Assembly: GCA_021790515.1 (NCBI GenBank)
Contig: JAJYHV010000038.1
Location: 1-34,776, forward strand
Direction: 5' to 3'
From: Pseudomonadota bacterium
Lineage (GTDB): Bacteria > Pseudomonadota > Gammaproteobacteria > Burkholderiales > Sulfuriferulaceae
Length of the DNA stretch: 34,776 bases
Shown in pieces: positions 8,238 to 17,731 of the stretch. The first letter of the stretch is position 1. Each line of letters opens with the position of its first letter. Below the pieces are notes generated by a model, which was not told the DNA's origin, ran no database searches, and saw only the letters and a program-made list of their open reading frames with translations. The position numbers and the translations under genes are program-made.

Positions 8238-9422
8238 ATGGCTGAGGATAGCGATCTTGAAAAGACGGAACAGGCGTCACAGCAACGGCTGGATAAGGCG
8301 CGTGAGGAGGGTGATGTTCCGCGTTCACGCGAATTGTCGGTGTTTGTCAATCTGCTGGCTTCGGGTGGCGGTATCTGGCTGTTGGGTGGGGGGTTGGTAG
8401 CAGCGTTGCAAACTTTTCTGGGGAGCAATTTGCGTATCGATCGTGCTGAAGCCTATGACACATCGGCTTGGTATGGTCATTTTAGTCACAGTCTGGTTGG
8501 CGTGGCATTGGCCTTTGCGCCGCTCGCCGGAGTGGTCGTGCTGGGTGCAATTCTGGCGCCGGTATTGTTGGGTGGTTGGCTGTTCAGCCTGCAGGCAATC
8601 AATATAGACCTCGCACGTATCAATCCATTGAGTGGATTGGCAAATATTTTTACCATTCGTACGGTGGTCGAACTCGGCAAGGCGACTGCCAAGGCGGTGC
8701 TGGTGTCTACTGTGGCATGGTTGATGCTGTCGCACAATATCCTGAGCATGCTTGGTCTGGGTCTGGAGAGCACTCGCGCCGGTTTGGGGCACATGGCAAG
8801 CATCATGTGGCGCATTTATGTTTTTGTGACACTGTCGCTAGGTATTGTGGCGTTGATCGACGTGCCTTATCAATTGTGGAGTTACGCGAATAAATACAAG
8901 ATGACTCGGCAGGAGTTGCGTCAGGAGGCGCGTGAATCGGAGGGTGATCCACAGATTCGCGCCAAAATTCGTAGTCAGCAGCGTGAAATGGCGCGGCGGC
9001 GCATGATGACAGAAGTGCCGAAGGCGGATGTCGTCGTCACGAACCCAACACACTTCGCCGTGGCGCTGAAGTATGCCCAACAGGGAAACCGGGCACCGGT
9101 GGTGGTCGCCAAGGGTGCGGACGAAGTTGCGGTTCGTATTCGTGAACTGGCGGCGGAACATGCCGTTCCGTTGCTGGAAGCACCTGCGCTGGCGCGCGCA
9201 TTGTATCGACATGTGGAGTTGGCGCAGGAAATCCCGGATACGTTGTACAGTGCCGTGGCGGAAGTGCTGGCGTACGTGTTCCAGTTGCGTGCCTGGCGCG
9301 ATGTCGGCGGCAGAATGCCCGTGATCCCAGACAAAATCGTGGTGCCGGCGGGAATGGATCCTTTTGAGGAAGTGGCGGCAAAGTCATCGGCTTATCTGGT
9401 TGCGGAGGGTGAGTTGTCATGA
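8238..9422 (+). CDS. flhB: Flagellar type III export switch protein FlhB
   Basis: 394 residues. Inner-membrane component of the flagellar export gate that switches substrate from rod/hook to filament type. The N-terminus EKTEQASQQRLDKAREEGDVPRSRE is the family hallmark; four transmembrane helices follow to about residue 210. The cytoplasmic autocleavage site NPTH is at residues 269-272, intact, followed by FAVALKY. The C-terminal tail is slightly long. GGGGTGAC precedes the ATG. It begins a run of seven flagellar genes in one direction, and its stop overlaps flhA by 4 bp. Upstream DNA is disturbed by a transposase remnant, so the native promoter may have been replaced. Confidence 0.97.
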   Translation: MAEDSDLEKTEQASQQRLDKAREEGDVPRSRELSVFVNLLASGGGIWLLGGGLVAALQTFLGSNLRIDRAEAYDTSAWYGHFSHSLVGVALAFAPLAGVVVLGAILAPVLLGGWLFSLQAINIDLARINPLSGLANIFTIRTVVELGKATAKAVLVSTVAWLMLSHNILSMLGLGLESTRAGLGHMASIMWRIYVFVTLSLGIVALIDVPYQLWSYANKYKMTRQELRQEARESEGDPQIRAKIRSQQREMARRRMMTEVPKADVVVTNPTHFAVALKYAQQGNRAPVVVAKGADEVAVRIRELAAEHAVPLLEAPALARALYRHVELAQEIPDTLYSAVAEVLAYVFQLRAWRDVGGRMPVIPDKIVVPAGMDPFEEVAAKSSAYLVAEGELS

Positions 9423-11494
9423 ACGCCATCAAGTTTCCTGCCTGGCTGATGAATGTGACCAGTTCGATGATTATTGGGCCGTTCATCATCGTGATGATGT
9501 TGTCGATGATGGTGCTGCCCTTGCCGCCCTTTGTGCTGGACATTTTTTTCAGCTTCAATATCGCCTTGGCCATCATGGTGCTGCTGACCAGTCTGTATAC
9601 CGTGCGACCGCTGGATTTCATGGCTTTTCCGACGGTATTGCTGGTGAGCACCATTCTTCGTTTATCGTTGAATGTGGCGTCAACACGGATTGTGCTGACG
9701 CAGGGACATACCGGACCTGCCGCTGCGGGTAAAGTGATTGAATCATTCGGCCATTTCCTGATTGGCGGTAACTATGCTGTAGGAATCGTGGTGTTTATCA
9801 TTTTGACCATCATCAATTTTGTGGTGGTCACCAAAGGCGCCGGGCGGATTGCCGAAGTTGGCGCCCGGTTTACGCTGGATGCAATGCCGGGCAAGCAGAT
9901 GGCGATTGATGCCGATTTGAACGCCGGGCTCATCGGTGAACAGGATGCGCGCAGGCGGCGTACTGAAGTGGCTCAGGAAGCTGAATTTTATGGCGCGATG
10001 GATGGCGCCAGCAAGTATGTGCGCGGTGATGCCGTGGCAGGCATCATGGTGACAGTGATCAATATCGTGGGTGGTCTGATTGTTGGAGTGGTGCAGCATG
10101 ATTTGAGTGTTGCCGCGGCGGCAAAGGATTATACGCTGCTGGCAATTGGTGATGGTCTGGTGGCGCAGATTCCATCGCTGGTGATTTCCACGGCTGCCGG
10201 TATCGTAGTCTCCCGGGTGGCGAGTGATCAGGATATTGGTAAACAATTGCTCAGTCAGTTGCTGGCAAAACCCAACGTATTATGGATTGCTGCCGGATTG
10301 CTGGGTTCGATGGGCATTATTCCTGGCATGCCGCATGTTGCTTTTCTGTTACTGGCCGGTATTCTGGGTGGGGCAGCCTATCTGCAGCGGTATCGCAACC
10401 AGCAATCTGCTGAAGTGGTGCCGGAAACGGTGACGCCACCGGCCGACGCAGAGGAGGCAACGTGGAAAGATATCATTCCTGTCGATACGTTGGGGCTGGA
10501 AGTGGGATATCGTCTGATTCCGCTGGTTGACAAAGGGCAGGGTGGTGAGTTATTGAAACGTATCAAAGGTTTGCGCAAAAAATTCGCTCAGGAAGTGGGC
10601 TTTTTGCCGCCATCGGTACATATTCGCGACAATCTGGAACTGAAACCCAATGTGTACCGAATTACCTTGAAAGATGTCGAGATCGGTCGGGCTGAAGCGC
10701 ATGTCGGCCAGTTGATGGCCATCAATCCTGGCATGGTGAACGGAACGTTGCCCGGTATTGCCGCTACCGATCCGGCCTTTGGCCTGCCTGCCATCTGGAT
10801 CGATCCGAATTTGCGCGATCAGGCGCAATTGTTGGGTTATACCGTGGTGGACACATCGACCGTGATCGCCACACATTTGAACCATCTCATTACGGAAAAT
10901 GCGGCTGATTTGCTTGGGCGGCGCGAAGTTCAGCAGTTGCTGGATCATCTGGCGACCGATTTCCCCAAACTGGCGGACGAATTGATACCGAAACTGCTTT
11001 CGGTGGCAGCATTACAGAAGATTTTACAAAACCTGCTGGCAGAAGATATACATATCCGTGACATGCGGAGCATTATTGATGCGTTGAGTGAAGCAGCACC
11101 GCGTACGCAGGATATCAATGAATTGACGACAGCCGTGCGCGTGGCGTTGGGACGGTCGATTGTGCAACAGATTTTTGGCAGTCATCAGGAATTGCCGGTA
11201 TTGATGCTCGATACCCGCCTTGAACGCTTGCTGTTCCAAGCTGTACAGGCCAGCGGTGAGCAGGCAGCCATTGAGCCAGGACTTGCCGACACGCTGGTCA
11301 AACAGGTCATGCAGGCTGCACAGCAACAGGAAAAACTTGGGCAGCCTGCCGTATTGTTGGTTCCGGCTGCATTGCGTTGGTTGTTGACGCGCTTTTTGCG
11401 GCGCATGGTGCCTCAACTCAAGGTGTTGTCGCAAGCAGAAATTCCCGATGGTAAATCTGTACGGGTCAGCCATCTCATTGGAGGTCAGACATGA
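9419..11494 (+). CDS. flhA: Flagellar export gate protein FlhA
   Basis: 691 residues, normal for the family. Eight N-terminal transmembrane helices (to about residue 330) form the export gate ring; the rest is the cytosolic docking domain for chaperone-substrate complexes such as FlgN-FlgK/FlgL (flgN is at 33814). Signatures include the DIFFSFNIALAIMVLLTSLY helix and the TKGAGRIAEVGARFTLDAMPGKQMAIDADLNAG loop split around residue 140-165, the cytoplasmic FHIPEP loop equivalent. It starts at ATG 9419 within the flhB stop and ends with a 4-bp overlap onto flhF. Confidence 0.97.
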   Translation: MNAIKFPAWLMNVTSSMIIGPFIIVMMLSMMVLPLPPFVLDIFFSFNIALAIMVLLTSLYTVRPLDFMAFPTVLLVSTILRLSLNVASTRIVLTQGHTGPAAAGKVIESFGHFLIGGNYAVGIVVFIILTIINFVVVTKGAGRIAEVGARFTLDAMPGKQMAIDADLNAGLIGEQDARRRRTEVAQEAEFYGAMDGASKYVRGDAVAGIMVTVINIVGGLIVGVVQHDLSVAAAAKDYTLLAIGDGLVAQIPSLVISTAAGIVVSRVASDQDIGKQLLSQLLAKPNVLWIAAGLLGSMGIIPGMPHVAFLLLAGILGGAAYLQRYRNQQSAEVVPETVTPPADAEEATWKDIIPVDTLGLEVGYRLIPLVDKGQGGELLKRIKGLRKKFAQEVGFLPPSVHIRDNLELKPNVYRITLKDVEIGRAEAHVGQLMAINPGMVNGTLPGIAATDPAFGLPAIWIDPNLRDQAQLLGYTVVDTSTVIATHLNHLITENAADLLGRREVQQLLDHLATDFPKLADELIPKLLSVAALQKILQNLLAEDIHIRDMRSIIDALSEAAPRTQDINELTTAVRVALGRSIVQQIFGSHQELPVLMLDTRLERLLFQAVQASGEQAAIEPGLADTLVKQVMQAAQQQEKLGQPAVLLVPAALRWLLTRFLRRMVPQLKVLSQAEIPDGKSVRVSHLIGGQT

Positions 11495-12804
11495 ACGTGA
11501 AGAAATTTATTGCGGCCAATTCGCGCGAGGCATTACGTAAAGTACGTGATGCGCTGGGGCCTGAAGCGGTGATTTTGTCCAATCGCAGCGTGGCAGAAGG
11601 GGTCGAGATCATGGCCATGGCCGATGCCGATATCGCGTCTCTGGCCAATGCACGGGTAGAGCCTGAAGCCGAGGCGGCACTGGATTTTGGTCAGACAGCG
11701 GCTGCTTTTCGCCCTTCTTCGAGCAAGGATGCGTCACGTCAATTTCCGGCCGGGGGGCGCGAGTTTGCAGGAACGAGCACGGCATCGGCTACGCCTGCCA
11801 CGTCTGCCGCGTCTTCTGTGACCGGTCATTCCACTGCCATGCCTGCCGATATGGCGCGAATGATGCAGGAAGTGCGTGAAATGCGGCAGATGCTGGCGCA
11901 GCAGATGGCGGATATGGCTTGGGACAGTCAGCGTCAGCGAAACCCTGCACACAGTGTTTTGTTGCGAGAACTGTTGTCTGCCGGATTCAGCCCGGCGTTG
12001 TCCCGGCATGTGTTGGCGCATTTGCCCGAGGGGAAAACTGCGGAATCTGGTCTGGCATGGGTGAAATCAGCGTTGGCACGCAATCTTCAGGTGCTGTCGA
12101 ACGAGCAGGATGTGCTGGACCGCGGCGGAATTTTTGCGCTGGTGGGACCGACCGGCGTCGGCAAGACAACCACAACTGCCAAGCTGGCGGCACGTTGTGT
12201 CATGCGCCATGGTGCGCATAATCTGGCGCTGATTACGACTGACGGTTATCGTATCGGCGGGCATGAGCAATTGCGTATTTATGGCAAGATACTCGGTGTC
12301 ATGGTGCATACGGTGCGCGATGAAAGCGATTTACGTATTGCACTGGCGGAACTGCGCAATAAACACACCATTTTGATTGATACCGTTGGCATGAATCAAC
12401 GCGACCAGATGGTAGCCGAGCAGGTTGCCATGCTATCTGGCGCCAATGCGGACGTGCAACGCCTGCTATGTCTGAATGCCACTTCGACGGGCGAAACGCT
12501 CAACGAAGTGGTGCGTGCTTACCAAGGGTCAGGGCTGGCGGGTTGCATCGTGACCAAGCTGGACGAAGCGGCTACCATGGGAAATGTGCTGGACGTCATG
12601 ATTCGTAACAAATTGTTGTTGTACTATGCGGCCAACGGGCAGCGCGTACCCGAAGATTTGCATTTGATGAACAGGGAATTGCTGGTTGATCGAGCATTTC
12701 GCGTGCGGCGCGAAATGGCAGCATTTCGTTATGACGAAGATGACTTGTCGGTATTGATGGGTAGTGTTTCCACCCAGTCGATGCGTGAGGTGTCCTTTGG
12801 TTGA
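11491..12804 (+). CDS. flhF: Flagellar biosynthesis GTPase FlhF
   Basis: 437 residues. SRP-family GTPase that marks the cell pole and helps place the flagellar basal body. Domains in order: a short N-terminal B domain starting MNVKKFIAANSREALRKVRD, a low-complexity Ala/Ser linker (about 65-125), an N domain and a G domain. The P-loop GPTGVGKT is at 219-226; ITTDGYRIGGHEQL follows, then the LIDTVGMNQRD G3 region and TKLDEAATMGN (G4). Translation is coupled to flhA (ATGA). flhG overlaps its 3' end. Confidence 0.96.
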   Translation: MNVKKFIAANSREALRKVRDALGPEAVILSNRSVAEGVEIMAMADADIASLANARVEPEAEAALDFGQTAAAFRPSSSKDASRQFPAGGREFAGTSTASATPATSAASSVTGHSTAMPADMARMMQEVREMRQMLAQQMADMAWDSQRQRNPAHSVLLRELLSAGFSPALSRHVLAHLPEGKTAESGLAWVKSALARNLQVLSNEQDVLDRGGIFALVGPTGVGKTTTTAKLAARCVMRHGAHNLALITTDGYRIGGHEQLRIYGKILGVMVHTVRDESDLRIALAELRNKHTILIDTVGMNQRDQMVAEQVAMLSGANADVQRLLCLNATSTGETLNEVVRAYQGSGLAGCIVTKLDEAATMGNVLDVMIRNKLLLYYAANGQRVPEDLHLMNRELLVDRAFRVRREMAAFRYDEDDLSVLMGSVSTQSMREVSFG

Positions 12805-13582
12805 TTTCTACAATGATCAGGCTGATGGTTTGCGGCGCATGCTGGCGACGCCGAAACCGCGTTGTGTCACCATTCTTTCGACGCTGGAAGATACGGCACG
12901 TCATCTGATGTTGGGCAATTTGGCTGCTGGCCTCAAGGCAATGGGTAGTCAGGCACTGTTGCTGGACGCTCGCCGTTATCCACGCGTGGGCGCCAGCCTG
13001 GGAGCAAGACAATCACCTTGTTTGCTGGAAATGGCAACGGATGGCAGGCCGGCCATGATGGCGGTGCAGAAAATTGATGCCGGTTTTTCCTTTGCATCCA
13101 TCAGTCACGGGCGCTGTCATGACCTGAGACGCGAAGATCGGGACGGCGCCATGTCGACGCTGTTCGGAGAATTGGCGCGACGTTTCGATATCGTGTTGAC
13201 CGATGCCGAGATTGATGAACGAGATGAGTTGCCGTTGTTTGCGCTCGATCAGACACAGTTGGTGATACAGGTCAGAGGACAGACAGAATCCATTAAATCC
13301 GGCTATATGTTGATAAAGCGTTTGAGTGCGGTATCCGGTCGCACTCGTTTTGGCGTGCTGGTAACGCAAACAGAAGAGCATCGCGCACGGATGATTTATG
13401 CTAATCTTGCACAAACCGCCAAACGTTATCTGGCCACGCCACTGACCTACATGGGATTCGTTCCACCGGACGATCACCTGTCGCGTGCGGCGCGGGCGGG
13501 GCGTTCCGTGATTGATGCCTTTCCTTCGGCGGTGGCATCAGTGGCTTTTCGGCAGATAGCAGGGCAGTTTAGTCTGCTTTGA
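12797..13582 (+). CDS. flhG: FlhG-like flagellar number regulator lacking the P-loop
   Basis: 261 residues from TTG 12797, preceded by GTGAGG at 12785-12790; an ATG at 12764 in the same frame is possible but would add 11 residues inside flhF. The position between flhF and fliA and the N-terminal DQADGLRRM (residues 7-15) identify it as FlhG/YlxH/FleN. In the family the DQAxxLR helix stimulates FlhF GTPase activity. The rest is MinD-like in pattern (NLAAGLKAMGSQALLLDAR), but the deviant Walker A KGGxGKT is absent: residues 28-36 read STLEDTARH. The usual DxAG-type switch is also degraded (VLTDAEIDERDEL). ATP binding and dimerisation are therefore doubtful. The frame is intact, so this is divergence rather than decay. 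Confidence 0.85.
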   Translation: MVDFYNDQADGLRRMLATPKPRCVTILSTLEDTARHLMLGNLAAGLKAMGSQALLLDARRYPRVGASLGARQSPCLLEMATDGRPAMMAVQKIDAGFSFASISHGRCHDLRREDRDGAMSTLFGELARRFDIVLTDAEIDERDELPLFALDQTQLVIQVRGQTESIKSGYMLIKRLSAVSGRTRFGVLVTQTEEHRARMIYANLAQTAKRYLATPLTYMGFVPPDDHLSRAARAGRSVIDAFPSAVASVAFRQIAGQFSLL

Positions 13583-13604
13583 GTGCCAGATATCTTATTG
13601 ATAC

Positions 13605-14339
13605 ATGTATACCCTGAGCGGAAAATCCGATAAAACACAAGTATTGATTGACCATGCTCCGATGGTGAAACGTCTGGCTTACCAGTTAAAGGCAAAGCTT
13701 CCGCCCAGCGTTGAAGTCGACGATTTGATACAGGCTGGCATGATCGGCTTGCTTGATGCGGTTGAACGCTATGAATCGACCCATGGCGCACAGTTTGAAA
13801 CCTATGCCGTGCAACGCATACGGGGAGCGATGCTCGACGAGTTGCGGGGAATGGACTGGTTGCCGCGCAATGTGCGACAGGATATGCGCAAAATTGAAAC
13901 AGCCATAACCAAGTTGCAACAAAAGATGGGGCGTGCGCCAAGTGAACTCGAACTTGCGCGTGAATTGGGTTTGAGTCTGGCTGAGTATCAGGACAAGCTG
14001 TCTGATGGCGGCGGGCATCAATTGGTCTATTATGAAGATTTTCAGGATGAAGGTGACGAACGCGACAGTTTTCTGGAGCGTTACATGGTGTCGGAGGACA
14101 GTGACCCTTTGTCAGGATTGATGGAGGAAGGATTCAAACTGGCGGTGGTGGAAGCTATTGACGATTTGCCGGAGCGAGAAAAAATCCTGATGGGATTGTA
14201 TTACGAGCAGGAAATGAATTTGAAGGAAATCGGCGCCGTCATGGGTGTGTCTGAATCGCGGGTCTGTCAATTGCACAGCCAGGCCATTGCGCGTATCCGT
14301 GCCAAACTCAGGGGGCAGGAATGGACTGGAGCGGACTGA
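13605..14339 (+). CDS. fliA: Flagellar sigma factor FliA (sigma-28)
   Basis: 244 residues, typical FliA length. It directs RNA polymerase to late flagellar and motility promoters. Region 2 is seen in YQLKAKLPPSVEVDDLIQAG and ERYESTHGAQFETYAVQRIR; region 3 in MGRAPSELELARELGLS; region 4 (-35 recognition) near the C-terminus in NLKEIGAVMGVSESRVCQLH. It follows flhG by 22 bp and overlaps motC by 19 bp. Its antagonist FlgM is encoded at 34354-34686 behind a near-perfect sigma-28 promoter. Confidence 0.97.
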   Translation: MYTLSGKSDKTQVLIDHAPMVKRLAYQLKAKLPPSVEVDDLIQAGMIGLLDAVERYESTHGAQFETYAVQRIRGAMLDELRGMDWLPRNVRQDMRKIETAITKLQQKMGRAPSELELARELGLSLAEYQDKLSDGGGHQLVYYEDFQDEGDERDSFLERYMVSEDSDPLSGLMEEGFKLAVVEAIDDLPEREKILMGLYYEQEMNLKEIGAVMGVSESRVCQLHSQAIARIRAKLRGQEWTGAD

Positions 14340-15061
14340 TTGGGGTCCTGCTGGCGTTTGTCGGTATTTTGGTATCGTATGGTCTCGATGGCGGGCATGT
14401 TGCGTCATTGCTGCAACCGGCGGCTTTTGCGATTGTGTTTTCAGGTACGGTTGGCGCCGTCATCGTGCAGACCCGCTTGCCGGTTTTTGTGCGCGGACTG
14501 AAGTTGACGCGCTGGATGGTGTATCCGCCAACTGATCAGCGGCAGAACATGTTGCATAACGTGGCGGTCTGGGGGCAGAATGTACGCCGCGAGGGTTTGT
14601 TGAGTCTCGAATCACACATGCGTGCCAGCAATGACGAATTCGTTGCCAAAGGTTTACGGTTGATGATAGACGGTATCGATTTGGTAAAATTGCGTGAGAT
14701 TCTGGAGGCTGAAATTCAGGCATATGAGTTTGAGTTGCGCCAGGCGGTTAAAATCTGGGAAGCCGCCGGTGGTTATTCGCCCACTATCGGCATTTTGGGC
14801 GCGGTGCTCGGGTTGATTCGCATCATGGAGCATTTGTCTGATCCGACCAAGCTTGGCGGGGGTATCGCCGTGGCGTTCGTCGCCACGGTGTATGGTGTCG
14901 GATTGGCCAATCTGGTTTATCTGCCGATTGCCAATCGTATCAAGGCAATGATTGCTCAGCAGGTGCGCGGCAAAGAATTGGTCATGGAAGGCTTGCTGGC
15001 AATCGGTTATGGTGAGCACCCCCGCGTGATTGAAGACCGCTTGACCGCTTTTCTCAAATAA
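14321..15061 (+). CDS. motC: Flagellar motor stator protein MotC (MotA/PomA family)
   Basis: 246 residues with four transmembrane helices. Proton- or sodium-channel stator subunit of the MotA/TolQ/ExbB superfamily. The short form beginning MDWSGLIGVLLAFVGILVSY is the MotC/PomA-like type encoded next to fliA rather than the classical MotA. The central cytoplasmic part holds REGLLSLESHM and DGIDLVKLREILEAEI; GGYSPTIGILGAVLGLI starts the third helix. Overlap with the fliA end shows coupling. It pairs with motD directly downstream. Whether a second stator set (motAB) exists elsewhere cannot be seen. Confidence 0.93.
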   Translation: MDWSGLIGVLLAFVGILVSYGLDGGHVASLLQPAAFAIVFSGTVGAVIVQTRLPVFVRGLKLTRWMVYPPTDQRQNMLHNVAVWGQNVRREGLLSLESHMRASNDEFVAKGLRLMIDGIDLVKLREILEAEIQAYEFELRQAVKIWEAAGGYSPTIGILGAVLGLIRIMEHLSDPTKLGGGIAVAFVATVYGVGLANLVYLPIANRIKAMIAQQVRGKELVMEGLLAIGYGEHPRVIEDRLTAFLK

Positions 15062-15121
15062 TGCCCGGGTTGCGATTTCTGTCACTTTTCAGGATAAAAA
15101 TCATGTTTCAAGATGGAAATC

Positions 15122-15892
15122 ATGGCACGTAAACATTTTGAGGATGACGAAGACAACCCCGAGCGCTGGATGGTGTCATACGCCGATTTCATTACCCTTT
15201 TGTTCGCTTTTTTTGTGGTGATGTATGCCATTTCCGCTGTAAATGTCAACAAATACCGTATTTTGACGGCATCGTTGGGTACCGCATTCGGGCGGAATCC
15301 GGCGCTTGGCGTGACACCAAAACCGATTGCCAAACCAGCTGGCATCATCAATCGGCCGTTGCCAAAGGCCAATGTCGTCAAGCGGGATGACGAAGCAAGG
15401 AAAATGGATGATATGGCCAAGAATATTTCCAGCAGTCTGAGCAATCTGGTGCAGCAGGGTATGGTGCGCGTCAGCCAGACTTCACGCGGCGTCGATGTGG
15501 AAATCAATGCCAGCTTGTTGTTTCCTTCCGGCGAAGCCAAATTGAGCCCGGAGTCGTTGCGTGCCATACAGGCGATTGCAACAACATTGCAATCACAACG
15601 GTATGATATGGAAGTTGATGGTTATAGTGATGATCAGCCGATTAAAAGCCCGTTGTTTCCTTCTAACTGGGAATTGTCTGCGGTAAGAGCCAGCAGTGTG
15701 GCGCGCGCCTTGGTGGCGGATGGTATTGCGGAAAACAGACTGAAAGTGGTGGGTTACGGTTCAAATGATCCTGTTGTTCCCAATGACACCCCGGAAGACC
15801 GGGCGCGTAACCGGCGAGTGGAATTGGTGATTCTTTCTCCGCATTATGAAGCGGCACGAGAAACGTTGTATCACATGGGGCATCCGCAGTAG
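15122..15892 (+). CDS. motD: Flagellar motor stator protein MotD (MotB family)
   Basis: 256 residues from ATG 15122, chosen because GGA sits 5 bases before it and because homologues begin MARK; an ATG at 15113 would add three residues. A charged N-terminus ends in ERWMVSYADFITLLFAFFVV: the single membrane helix with the conserved channel Asp in SYAD. The C-terminal OmpA-like peptidoglycan-binding domain shows DGYSDDQPI, LSAVRASSVARAL and NRLKVVGYGSNDPV, then RARNRRVELVI. It binds cell wall and anchors the stator. It follows motC by 60 bp. Confidence 0.94.
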   Translation: MARKHFEDDEDNPERWMVSYADFITLLFAFFVVMYAISAVNVNKYRILTASLGTAFGRNPALGVTPKPIAKPAGIINRPLPKANVVKRDDEARKMDDMAKNISSSLSNLVQQGMVRVSQTSRGVDVEINASLLFPSGEAKLSPESLRAIQAIATTLQSQRYDMEVDGYSDDQPIKSPLFPSNWELSAVRASSVARALVADGIAENRLKVVGYGSNDPVVPNDTPEDRARNRRVELVILSPHYEAARETLYHMGHPQ

Positions 15893-16015
15893 AATCTGGT
15901 TTTTCGCCTCTTTTTGCTTCGTCCTGGCTGATCTCATGACCTTCTTCAACGGCATGTTAATAGCACGCCATGTCATATCAGTCGTATCAAATATCAAATA
16001 TCAGGAGATTTTGTA

Positions 16016-17590
16016 ATGCACAGCGATCTCGATACGCTGGAATTTGACGCCATTCGTCGTATTCTGGCGCGTTTGACATCCACTCCCTATGGCGATGAGG
16101 CGGCACGCGGCCTGGAACCCGCGCCGGACATCGCACTGGCTCAGTGTATGCAGACCGCTGTCACAGCAGCGCGACAAGTGGTTGATGCAGGGGAACAACC
16201 CAACTTGGGGCAAGTGCCTGACATTCGTGCCGCCATGCGGCAGGTTGCGCAGGCAGGATCGGCGCTCTCGGCGCAGGCATTGCATCATATCCGCAGTCTG
16301 AGCAAAATGGCCGCGTTGTGGCAACGATTGGTAGCCGATTATCGTGATTTGTATGCGCAACCTGAATGTTTGCGGGCGCCGGATGATCTGTTGTCGGCAA
16401 TCGATCGGGTGGTCAATGAGCAGGGGCGTCTGCGTGAAGATGCCACGGCAGAACATGTCGAGTTATATCGCCTTTTCCATGCGCAGCAGGCGGAAATTCA
16501 ACGCCAGCTCAAGGAGATGATACAAGATGCCGCGTTCAAAGGCGCGTTCAGTGGATCGGAGTCCATACAATGGCATGGCGTACGCGCGGTGCTGGCGGTC
16601 AAGACTGCCTTTGCTGATCGCATCAAGGGCGTGCGGCGAGGCAACGTGGCAGGTGGCCGCGAAGTCCTGATGGAGCCGATGGTTGTGGTTGCGGGTAATA
16701 ATCGGCTGGAAACCTTGCATGGACAGATTGAGGCACAGAATCAGCGCGTATTGCGTGAAACAGCTGATGTGGTACGCGTTTATTTACCCGCATTGCAGCA
16801 AATGATTGACGCCATGGCATGGGTTGATCTGGCGCTGGCGGCAGGTCAGTTTTCCGCTGCCATGAACGCCAGCGCGCCAATGCTGGTGGCCGAGGCCAGG
16901 TTATCTTTGCAACAGGTATATCATCCGCAATTGCTGTTACAGTTTCAGCAACGTCAGGTACAGCAATTGGTGCCCTTGACGGTGACATTGGATACTGATT
17001 CACCGATGCTGGTCATTACTGGCCCCAATACCGGCGGAAAAACCGTGGTATTAAAAACGGTTGGGGTGCTCGTTACCATGGCGCATTGTGGTTTGCACAT
17101 TCCCGCTGAAGGATTGTGTGTCATTGGCGATTTTTCGCGCGTCATCATCGATGTGGGCGATAAACAAAGCCTGCATCACCACTTGTCGACATTTGCCGGC
17201 CATGTTGCGGTATTGCGCCGTTTGCTTGATGAAGCGGATGCCCGCACGCTGGTTTTACTGGACGAACTGGGAACCGGCACCGATCCGGAAGAAGGCGCAT
17301 CGCTCGCGATGGCGGTATTGGATGAATTGGCCTCCCGGCAGGTGCGCGGCATCGTTACAACCCACCTCTCGCCACTCAAGGTCTTTGCCAGCGAGCATGC
17401 CTGGTTACATAATGCTTCGATGCGGTTTGACCATGAACATCTGACGCCGACCTATCAACTGGAGCTGGGCAAGCCAGGGCAGTCTCTGGGGCTTATCATT
17501 GCGGAAAAAAATGGATTACCCGCACCGTTGCTGGCACACGCGCGAGTCTATCTTGCCCGTCTGCAACAAGGCGGGTTCGACGTGTCCTGA
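16016..17590 (+). CDS. MutS2-like ATPase without Smr domain
   Basis: 524 residues. The N-terminal core and lever helices begin TLEFDAIRRILARLTSTPYG, as in MutS2. The ATPase domain has Walker A GPNTGGKT at 336-343, the segment DIGDKQS-like VDVGDKQSLHHHLSTFAGH (read as IDVGDKQSLHHHLSTFAGH), and Walker B TLVLLDELGTGTDPEEG. The protein ends shortly after the ATPase, with no KOW or Smr nuclease domain; full MutS2 is about 780 residues. The stop is followed by AT-rich DNA with no trace of an Smr coding remnant, so the short form is probably natural rather than a fresh truncation. MutS2 acts in recombination control and, in some bacteria, on stalled ribosomes; without Smr the role here is open. The ribosome-binding site is AGGAGA. 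It appears to be a single-gene unit. Confidence 0.85.
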   Translation: MHSDLDTLEFDAIRRILARLTSTPYGDEAARGLEPAPDIALAQCMQTAVTAARQVVDAGEQPNLGQVPDIRAAMRQVAQAGSALSAQALHHIRSLSKMAALWQRLVADYRDLYAQPECLRAPDDLLSAIDRVVNEQGRLREDATAEHVELYRLFHAQQAEIQRQLKEMIQDAAFKGAFSGSESIQWHGVRAVLAVKTAFADRIKGVRRGNVAGGREVLMEPMVVVAGNNRLETLHGQIEAQNQRVLRETADVVRVYLPALQQMIDAMAWVDLALAAGQFSAAMNASAPMLVAEARLSLQQVYHPQLLLQFQQRQVQQLVPLTVTLDTDSPMLVITGPNTGGKTVVLKTVGVLVTMAHCGLHIPAEGLCVIGDFSRVIIDVGDKQSLHHHLSTFAGHVAVLRRLLDEADARTLVLLDELGTGTDPEEGASLAMAVLDELASRQVRGIVTTHLSPLKVFASEHAWLHNASMRFDHEHLTPTYQLELGKPGQSLGLIIAEKNGLPAPLLAHARVYLARLQQGGFDVS

Positions 17591-17731
17591 TGCACAATTC
17601 TTTCATCATAATTTAACGTAAATTCTCACGATGATTGTATATCATATTGTTTTTATATAAAGCTCGTGAAGATTATCCTGGCCGAAAGCACGGTCTTCAT
17701 GTCCGTTAAGGTGCATAAGGTGCAGGGATAG

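Noticed and set aside
15893-16015. Possible terminator after motD
   Set aside because: T-rich stretches occur but no stable stem precedes them; I could not support a terminator call.
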